Source of the DNA: Pseudomonas antarctica | Lineage (GTDB): Bacteria; Pseudomonadota; Gammaproteobacteria; Pseudomonadales; Pseudomonadaceae | Length of the DNA stretch: 64,000 bases | Assembly (NCBI RefSeq): GCF_001647715.1 | Contig: NZ_CP015600.1 | Span: 5,952,001-6,016,000, forward strand | Reading direction: 5' to 3' | In this document: one piece after another, positions 58,478 to 64,000 of the stretch | Layout of the letters: each line of letters opens with the position of its first letter | Numbering within the stretch: position 1 is the first letter of the stretch | Notes under the pieces: model-generated | Seen by the model: the letters and a program-made list of their open reading frames with translations, nothing else | Told to the model about the DNA's origin: nothing | Databases searched by the model: none | Made by a program: the position numbers and the translations under genes

Positions 58478-59019
58478 TGCAAACCGTCCTGCTGCACCTG
58501 ATGATTCAATGCGCGCTGTGGTCGCTGATGTCGATTGGCGGCAATACCGTAGCCATCAGTGATATCCACCGCTATACCGTCACTGATATGCGCTGGATCA
58601 CCGATGCGCAATTCGTCGCGTTCTTCGCCCTCTCCCAGGCACTGCCGGGGCCAAACGGCATGTTCCTGGTGTTTATCGGCCAGCAGGCGGCGGGCCTGCC
58701 CGGCGCACTGGTGGCGTTGACCGCCAAACTGGTGCCTTGCTCGGTGCTGACCTACGTCGGCGCCGGCTGGCTGGAGCGGCACACCCGGACGCCGTGGGTG
58801 CAGCGCGTCAAACGCAGCCTGCTACCGCTCTCCATTGGCCTGATCCTCGCTTCCACCTACATCCTGATGAACAGCCTGGAAAACAACGCGACCAGCCTGG
58901 TGCTGACCCTGGCCAGCGCCGCCGTGGTGTATTACACGCGGCTGAACGCGATCTGGCTGATCATCCTCGGCGTGGTGTTGGGGCTGTGCAGTTCATGGCT
59001 GGGAGCGGGCTGGTTTTAG
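58477..59019 (+). CDS. Chromate transporter subunit, second half
   Basis: This 180-residue protein is the second CHR half-domain, with SIGGNTVAISDIHRY and FFALSQALPGPNGMFLVFIG corresponding to the paired motifs of the first. Full-length ChrA is a fusion of two such halves; pairs of short CHR genes are known in other bacteria. The start overlaps the stop of the first gene. The gene ends 37 bases before mdcR. Confidence 0.85.
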   Translation: MQTVLLHLMIQCALWSLMSIGGNTVAISDIHRYTVTDMRWITDAQFVAFFALSQALPGPNGMFLVFIGQQAAGLPGALVALTAKLVPCSVLTYVGAGWLERHTRTPWVQRVKRSLLPLSIGLILASTYILMNSLENNATSLVLTLASAAVVYYTRLNAIWLIILGVVLGLCSSWLGAGWF

Positions 59020-59056
59020 GGGCACAATCGACGGCATTCGAACCCGAGCCACGGCC

Positions 59057-59971
59057 ATGCTGATCGACGAAGAATTCACCCTCAAGAAGTTGGAAATCTT
59101 CCTGGCGTTCATGCGCACCGGCAACCTGGCCCGCGCCGCTGCCGAGCTGCAAACCAGCAATGTCAGCGTGCACCGCGCCATCCACTCGCTGGAAAACGCC
59201 CTGCGCTGCCCGCTGTTCAAACACGAAGGGCGCAACCTCACCCCGCTGGAAAGCGCCTATGTGCTGGAAGAGCGCGCGCAAAAACTGGTGGCCGACGTGG
59301 TCGACAGCGTGCGCCTGACCCGCGAAGCCGCCGGCTTCTCCGCCGAACGCTTCAAGCTCGGCTCGCTGTATTCACTGACGGTCAAGACCGTGCCGCAGCT
59401 GATCATGGGCCTGAAAATCCGACGCAGTGAACTGAATATCGACCTGATCCTGGGCTCCAACTTCGACCTGCTCTACAAGCTTAAAAACATGGAAGTGGAC
59501 GCGATCCTCATCTCCCTCGACGAACACGCCAACGACCCTGACTGCGCGCAGATCGCATTGTTCTCCGATGACATCTTCCTCGCCACCCCGGCCGATTCAC
59601 CGTTCGACCGCGAGCAGGAAATCGACCTCGCCGACGTGCGCGACGCCACCTTCATCACCCTCACCCAAGGCTTCGCCACGCATCAGGATGGCAACCGAGT
59701 GTTCAAGCAGGCGGGATTTGAGCCGAAGGTGGCCATGCAGGTGAATGACATCTTCACCCTGTTGAGCATGGTCAGCTCAGGCGTGGGTTATGCACTGCTG
59801 CCGGGGCGGATTGCGGCGGTGTATGAGAACCGTGTGAAGCTCATACCGCTGCAACCCCGGTATCGGATGCAGCAGCATATTGGTGTGATGTTTCTGAAGG
59901 CCAAGGAGCGCGACCCGAACTTGCTGGCCTTGTTGGCGGAGTGCCGGATGTATGCCAATCGGCAGGCTTGA
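59057..59971 (+). CDS. mdcR: LysR-family regulator of malonate decarboxylation
   Basis: This 304-residue LysR protein has an N-terminal HTH (FMRTGNLARAAAELQTSNVSVHRAIHSLEN). The sequence pattern and the position beside the mdc/mad operon (convergent with madM) identify it as the probable MdcR, the malonate-responsive activator of mdc genes. The ATG at 59057 follows GCCACGGCC, without a strong ribosome binding site. Identification is by context and similarity. Confidence 0.8.
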   Translation: MLIDEEFTLKKLEIFLAFMRTGNLARAAAELQTSNVSVHRAIHSLENALRCPLFKHEGRNLTPLESAYVLEERAQKLVADVVDSVRLTREAAGFSAERFKLGSLYSLTVKTVPQLIMGLKIRRSELNIDLILGSNFDLLYKLKNMEVDAILISLDEHANDPDCAQIALFSDDIFLATPADSPFDREQEIDLADVRDATFITLTQGFATHQDGNRVFKQAGFEPKVAMQVNDIFTLLSMVSSGVGYALLPGRIAAVYENRVKLIPLQPRYRMQQHIGVMFLKAKERDPNLLALLAECRMYANRQA

Positions 59972-59978
59972 GATCGCC

Positions 59979-60050
59979 ATCGCAGGCAAGCCAGCTCCCA
60001 CATTTGAATGTATTCACAGAGCAAAATGTGGGAGCGGGCTTGCCCGCGAT
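59979..60050. repeat. REP pair with mixed arms
   Basis: Left arm ATCGCAGGCAAGCCAGCTCC and right arm GTGGGAGCGGGCTTGCCCGC are of two subtypes. It separates convergent mdcR and madM. Confidence 0.8.
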
Positions 60051-60072
60051 GAGGTCCTTACAGCCACCAAAA

Positions 60073-60837
60073 TCAGCCGACCAACCCACGCACGATGAAG
60101 TAGAGCAACGAAGGCCCAAGCAAGCACCCAAGCCCGGTATGGAACGTGGCCGTCAACGCGCCATACGGCACCAACCGCCGATCCGTCGCCGCCAAGCCTG
60201 CGGTCACGCCGCTGACCGTCCCGGCCAACCCACCAAACACCATCGCCGAGCGCGGGTTGTCCAGGCCCATCCAACGCGCCGCGACGGGCGTGCCGACCAT
60301 CACCAGGATCGCCTTGATCAAGCCGGTGGCAATCGACAACGCCATCACATCCGACGTCGCGCCAATTGCCGCACCGGTCACAGGCCCAACGATGTAAGTC
60401 ACGGCACCCGCGCCAATGGTGGTCATGCTGATCGCATCGCGATACCCAAACGCCCACGCCATGCTTGCTCCGACGATAAACGGCAGGATCGTGCCAAGCA
60501 GCAAGGCAATCACACCGATCAACCCGGCTTTGCGCGCCTCAGTGGCTTGTACTTCAAAGGCCGTGGCGACAATCGCAAAGTCGCGCAGCATCGCGCCGCC
60601 CATCAAACCGATACCGGAGAACAGCGCCACGTCGGCCAGGCCTTTTTGCCCGCCGGTAAGCGTGCCGCCCACCCAGGCCAATACAAGGCCGATAACAATG
60701 GCAATCGCCGAGCCATGAATGCGCCCGAAGGTCAGGCGCTTGGACAGCACCACGGAAATCCACATCACCACGCCGACGAACGCAAAGGCGGTGACCAGGC
60801 CGTTATTCTCCAGGCCTTTTTCGATAAGTGCCCACAT
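60073..60837 (-). CDS. madM: Malonate transporter subunit MadM
   Basis: This 254-residue inner-membrane protein is the larger subunit of the two-part MadLM malonate carrier. It has about eight hydrophobic segments. Its ATG is one base from the stop of madL on the same strand. MadLM imports malonate with a cation, feeding the malonate decarboxylase of the upstream genes. Confidence 0.9.
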   Translation of the reverse strand: MWALIEKGLENNGLVTAFAFVGVVMWISVVLSKRLTFGRIHGSAIAIVIGLVLAWVGGTLTGGQKGLADVALFSGIGLMGGAMLRDFAIVATAFEVQATEARKAGLIGVIALLLGTILPFIVGASMAWAFGYRDAISMTTIGAGAVTYIVGPVTGAAIGATSDVMALSIATGLIKAILVMVGTPVAARWMGLDNPRSAMVFGGLAGTVSGVTAGLAATDRRLVPYGALTATFHTGLGCLLGPSLLYFIVRGLVG

Positions 60838-60838
60838 A

Positions 60839-61252
60839 TCAGCGGCCTCCCACGACAGGTGTCGGCGTAATCAGCGGCTCTTCATCGGGCAAGGGTTCGC
60901 CCTTGTGGGTGCGGCTGATCAGCGCGATGGTGCAGCCACAAACGACCACAGAGCCAATCGCCGCGAGCACCGCGACCGGGCCGCCGTGCAGGGCGGTGAC
61001 GACGTTTTGTTGCGCGGCCATCGCGACAACCACGGGGATGTACATGGCACCCCAGAAGCCGACGCCCATCTCACAATCCTTGGTCATGCCGCCGCGTTTT
61101 TGCATCCACAACCGCGCGCAGATCAGCAGGATCATCGCGATGCCCACCCCGCCCACGTTGGATTTGACGCCGAGCAACACGCCCAGCATGTCACCCATGA
61201 TCACGCCCGCGAGCGTGCAGATCGCCAGCAATGCCACACCGTAGATAATCAT
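60839..61252 (-). CDS. madL: Malonate transporter subunit MadL
   Basis: This 137-residue membrane protein is the small subunit of the MadLM carrier, with about four hydrophobic segments (VALLAICTLAGVIMGDMLGVLLG). The ATG at 61252 begins MIIYGVALLA. It follows mdcH after 67 bases and precedes madM by one base, so the pair is co-translated. Confidence 0.88.
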   Translation of the reverse strand: MIIYGVALLAICTLAGVIMGDMLGVLLGVKSNVGGVGIAMILLICARLWMQKRGGMTKDCEMGVGFWGAMYIPVVVAMAAQQNVVTALHGGPVAVLAAIGSVVVCGCTIALISRTHKGEPLPDEEPLITPTPVVGGR

Positions 61253-61319
61253 CGTTGTTGTCCTCAAAGTGCTCGATCGAAATTGTTGTTTTTGTGCTTC
61301 GAAAGCCTTGGGTGGTGCT

Positions 61320-62219
61320 TTATCGGTGGCGGCGCTCCTCCTCTTGCAGCAGGGCCTGCAAGGTGTCCAGGCGTGCGCCTTCACAGGCGATCACCGTGCC
61401 TTGTTCAAACACACGGCGTGACAGGCCGGTGAGCACGGCGCCCGGGGGCAGTTCGATTTGCAGGCGCACGCCGCGCTCGTAGGCGCTTTGCACGGTGCCA
61501 CGCCAGTCGACGACGCGGCACATGTTGAAGGCGAGGTCGTCGCGCAGTTGTTCCGGGTTATGGATTGGCCGCGCGCGCGTGCTGCTCAGGTAGGTAATGC
61601 GCGGGGCCTTGAGCGTAACGAACGCTTGGGCCAGTGCCTGGGCAGGCTCTTCCAGCAGCGCGCAATGGGACGGCACGCTGACCGCCAGGCGCTTGGCGAC
61701 GCCGTTGCCTTTGATGCGTTCGGCAACCCGCTTCATCGCCGCGTCGCTGCCAGCGATGACGGTTTGGTTATCGGCGTTGATGTTGGCCAAATACACCGGC
61801 GTTTTTGCGCTGTGGATATCGGCCAGCAAGGTTTCGACGGTGGATAACTCCGGGCCGATCAGCGCGGTCATGCCGTAGCCCTGTGGATAAGCGTTTTGCA
61901 TCAGTTCGCCGCGCAGGCTGACCAGTTTTACCGCGTCGGCGAAGTCCAGGGCACCTGCGATCACCGCCGCAGGGTAGGCGCCGATGGACAGGCCCGCCAC
62001 GTAGTCGGGTGTGTGGTGCAACTGGCGGGTATGGGCAACACCGGTGATCAGCAGGCATAACTGAACGGCGCGCGTGTTCGCCAAGGCGTGCGCCGAGTCG
62101 AGCAGGCGAACGTCTTCACCCAAGGCGTCACTGGCTTCTTCCAGCACGGCGGCCGGCAGCGCCTGGAGCATCCCCGTGCGTTGGGCGCCCTGCCCCGGAA
62201 ACACCAGAAGGCTGCTCAT
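61320..62219 (-). CDS. mdcH: Malonate decarboxylase subunit MdcH (malonyl transferase)
   Basis: This 299-residue protein is the malonyl-CoA:ACP-type acyltransferase of the malonate decarboxylase system. The N-terminal LLVFPGQGAQRTGML and the nucleophile-elbow GLSIGAYPAAV (GxSxG) are visible, with a histidine in SVPSHCALLEE. Its ATG at 62219 overlaps the mdcG stop by four bases. It loads malonyl groups for the acyl carrier protein subunit. Confidence 0.9.
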   Translation of the reverse strand: MSSLLVFPGQGAQRTGMLQALPAAVLEEASDALGEDVRLLDSAHALANTRAVQLCLLITGVAHTRQLHHTPDYVAGLSIGAYPAAVIAGALDFADAVKLVSLRGELMQNAYPQGYGMTALIGPELSTVETLLADIHSAKTPVYLANINADNQTVIAGSDAAMKRVAERIKGNGVAKRLAVSVPSHCALLEEPAQALAQAFVTLKAPRITYLSSTRARPIHNPEQLRDDLAFNMCRVVDWRGTVQSAYERGVRLQIELPPGAVLTGLSRRVFEQGTVIACEGARLDTLQALLQEEERRHR

Positions 62220-62812
62220 GCCACGGCCTGCCACGGGTCAATCACCAGGTGCGCGCCGCCGGTGGTTTTCAGCAGCACACGGCGTGAACCACCGGCCCAT
62301 TCGCGCAAGGCGACGGCGCCAAACGGGGTTTGCAGTTGCAGGTCCACGGCACACGGCGCCGTGTCCAATTGCGCCAGCAACGTTTGGGCGTCCTTGCGAT
62401 CAAGCGGCTGGGGCGTGCGCAGAATCAAATCCAGATCGCTCAGGGCATGCAATGCCTCGATACCGCTTGCCAATTCAAAGCCGGCACTGCCGCTCACGCC
62501 CCAATCTTGCTGTGCCAACAACGGCCGCAGTTGATCAAGTGCGCGCAACGCCGGTAAATCCCGTGGCGAGATCACGCCGCGCAGGGCTTGGGGCGTCACT
62601 CGCCGTTGCACGGCTGCGAGGGGCATCACGGTCGCAAAACGCTGCTCGCGCCGTTGCCCGCGCACGCCGACCGCCACATAGCCCGGCTCAGCAATGGCGC
62701 GACGCACCACCACCGGATGGCCGGCGCCAACGGCGTCCACCGCCCACGCCGGCGCATCGGCGGGCAAATGCGCCGGGGTCATGCCCCAGAGCAAATCGTG
62801 GGCGTTCACCAT
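62216..62812 (-). CDS. mdcG: MdcG phosphoribosyl-dephospho-CoA transferase
   Basis: This 198-residue nucleotidyltransferase attaches 2'-(5''-phosphoribosyl)-3'-dephospho-CoA to the MdcC acyl carrier protein to make the holo form. The GSAGFELASG and SDLDLILRTPQPLD (DxD-type metal-binding aspartates) identify it. It overlaps mdcE by seven bases upstream and mdcH by four downstream, so the genes are tightly coupled. Confidence 0.9.
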   Translation of the reverse strand: MVNAHDLLWGMTPAHLPADAPAWAVDAVGAGHPVVVRRAIAEPGYVAVGVRGQRREQRFATVMPLAAVQRRVTPQALRGVISPRDLPALRALDQLRPLLAQQDWGVSGSAGFELASGIEALHALSDLDLILRTPQPLDRKDAQTLLAQLDTAPCAVDLQLQTPFGAVALREWAGGSRRVLLKTTGGAHLVIDPWQAVA

Positions 62813-63576
62813 TGCTCCCGCAGCAGCTGGCGCACGTGGCTGGAGGCGGCACGATGAGTGGCGCCCAGCCGCCCTTTTAAATCAGGGCCTTCGATATCGT
62901 TAATGGCGTGCATCAGGCAATCGCTGACCCGCACCACATCGTCCGCCGTGGGCTGTTCAATCTGGCTGACCGACAAGGTCTCCCAGAGCAAACCGAGGCT
63001 GGCATAACTGTCGATGTCATAGGCCATCGGCGCCACGCTGGCGGCCAGGGCTTCCAATTCTTCGACGCTGCGCAGGGTCACCCGCGCCGCCGAGGCTTTG
63101 CCCATGGCGTGCACCATCACGCCGGGGTCACGCAAGGCGATCAGGCGGTTGGCCTGGTAGCCGTGGGCGAGGAACGCGCCGGACATGGCCTTACCCACCA
63201 GCAGTGCAATCACCGGGTGCCCGGCCAGCCGGGCGCGGGCGTAGCTGTCGGCGGCGGCGGCCAGCGCTTGATGGATGCCGAGGGCTTCTTCGCGACGGCC
63301 GTAAGCTTGGCTGGGCACATCAACGATGGCGATGATGGGGCGCTTGTCGCCACGGGCGATGGCGTCGTCCACGGCCTTGGCCAGGCCCCAGCCTTCGAGC
63401 AGGCCGACTTCGCCGTTGCGCGCGCGCGGGAAGCGGTTTTGTGCATCGGTGACCACGGCGATGAAACGCACCGCGTGTTCACCCAACACGCCGTCGGCGA
63501 CTTTCAGCGAGGCCGGTAAACCTTCCACGGGCGTGGCGCCGTTGCTCAATGCGTTGAACCACTGCAACCCTCTCAT
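62806..63576 (-). CDS. mdcE: Malonate decarboxylase gamma subunit MdcE
   Basis: This 256-residue crotonase/carboxyltransferase-fold protein forms the malonyl-S-ACP decarboxylase with the beta subunit MdcD. The motif LIVGKAMSGAFLAHGYQA (oxyanion-type GAF) and IIAIVDVPSQAYGRREEALG are characteristic. It overlaps mdcD by four bases and mdcG by seven. It is cytoplasmic. Confidence 0.9.
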   Translation of the reverse strand: MRGLQWFNALSNGATPVEGLPASLKVADGVLGEHAVRFIAVVTDAQNRFPRARNGEVGLLEGWGLAKAVDDAIARGDKRPIIAIVDVPSQAYGRREEALGIHQALAAAADSYARARLAGHPVIALLVGKAMSGAFLAHGYQANRLIALRDPGVMVHAMGKASAARVTLRSVEELEALAASVAPMAYDIDSYASLGLLWETLSVSQIEQPTADDVVRVSDCLMHAINDIEGPDLKGRLGATHRAASSHVRQLLREQW

Positions 63577-64000
63577 GAGCGTTCTCCTTGATACAGGTCG
63601 CGCACCGTGGCCGCGTCGATTTGCGGCGCGGCGTCCAGCTCGGCCAGGCGTGCCAGGTAGAAATCGGCACGGCGGCTGCGTTGTTGTGCAGGCAAGCCTT
63701 GTTGCAGCAGTTCAGTGACGGTCTGTTGAATCTGCGCCACATCGTCCGCCACATAACGGTCGGCCAAACCGCTGTTAAAGCGTTGCTCGCCGCCGGTCAG
63801 GCTCCAGATAAAGGGGCGGTCGCGGGAGTCGTATTCTTCCAGGCCGGCTTCCTGCTCGATCACCTGCGGGCCATTCAGGCCCAGGCGTGCTTCACGGGTG
63901 ACGACGAGGTAGCTGCACAACCCGGCAGCAATGGACATGCCGCCAAAGCAACCGACGCTGCCCGCCACCACGCCGATCACCGGCTGGTACTGGCGCAAGT
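63573..64000 (-). CDS. mdcD: Malonate decarboxylase beta subunit MdcD (cut by window end)
   Basis: This open frame of about 142 codons is the C-terminal half of MdcD, the other carboxyltransferase-like decarboxylase subunit. IGVVAGSVGCFGGMSIAAGLCSY resembles the oxyanion loop of that family. The N-terminal part lies past position 64000, so no start codon is available. It ends with the four-base overlap with mdcE, which fixes the mdcDEGH order of the operon. Identity follows from the neighbours and the pattern. Confidence 0.85.
   Translation of the reverse strand, partial: LRQYQPVIGVVAGSVGCFGGMSIAAGLCSYLVVTREARLGLNGPQVIEQEAGLEEYDSRDRPFIWSLTGGEQRFNSGLADRYVADDVAQIQQTVTELLQQGLPAQQRSRRADFYLARLAELDAAPQIDAATVRDLYQGERS

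Overview
The window looks like chromosomal DNA of a fluorescent Pseudomonas (P. fluorescens group). The GC-rich codon use, many protein families and gene orders (choline oxidation betBA, tkt-epd-pgk-fba, metK, ahcY-metF, cybB-yceI, mdc/mad malonate decarboxylase) and about 17 imperfect palindromes of the GTGGGAG...GGCTTGC REP/REPIN type all point there. No rRNA, tRNA, CRISPR array, complete insertion sequence or prophage was found.

Layout. 1-6.4 kb: betB-betA, then an overlapping TldD/TldE-like metalloprotease pair. 6.6-14.4 kb: a stand-alone RhlA-like acyltransferase, an MdtD-like exporter, RNA helicase DbpA, a YhiN-type flavoprotein and a YccS-type membrane protein. 14.4-21.3 kb: a solute-binding protein, ElaA, a small winged-helix protein, a YgjP-type metallopeptidase, a REC-PAS-GGDEF-EAL regulator, a PL7 alginate lyase, and a small protein gene behind an elaborate RNA leader. 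21.4-27.9 kb (minus strand): tkt, epd, pgk, two small lipoproteins and fba. 28.1-30.3 kb: an ArsR-methyltransferase fusion regulator in front of metK. 30.5-40.2 kb: two DUF1090-like proteins around ligB, cytochrome c', MltA, a MAPEG protein, an Na+/H+ antiporter, a transglutaminase-like protein, a formate/nitrite-type channel and a thioesterase. 40.3-42.9 kb: ahcY under an S-adenosylhomocysteine riboswitch, then metF. 43.0-45.1 kb: an AT-rich island with an MFS transporter and a broken carbamoyltransferase. 45.1-53.2 kb: a solute-binding protein, rhlE with a long leader, a LysR regulator, yceI-cybB, bioA and rsmE. 53.4-57.7 kb: a D-amino-acid dehydrogenase/RidA/binding-protein operon with a divergent LysR regulator, and a hemolysin-III protein. 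57.9-64 kb: split chromate transporter, mdcR, and the minus-strand mdcDEGH-madLM operon, cut by the window end inside mdcD.

Links between genes. metK makes SAM, AhcY removes the SAH left after methylation and MetF supplies methyl-THF. Two sensing devices sit here: the SAH riboswitch before ahcY and the regulator with a SAM-binding-type domain before metK. tkt, epd, pgk and fba give a central-carbon block. The Mdc/Mad genes import and decarboxylate malonate.

The most unusual element is the leader at 20151-20353. Two hairpins there present the same loop sequence, and an internal segment is complementary to both loops and to the ribosome binding site of the small gene that follows, a layout recalling C4-type antisense RNAs. 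Other points of note are a REPIN inserted inside another REPIN (10579-10702), the degraded carbamoyltransferase island, the orphan RhlA homologue and the palindrome upstream of the ArsR-methyltransferase gene.
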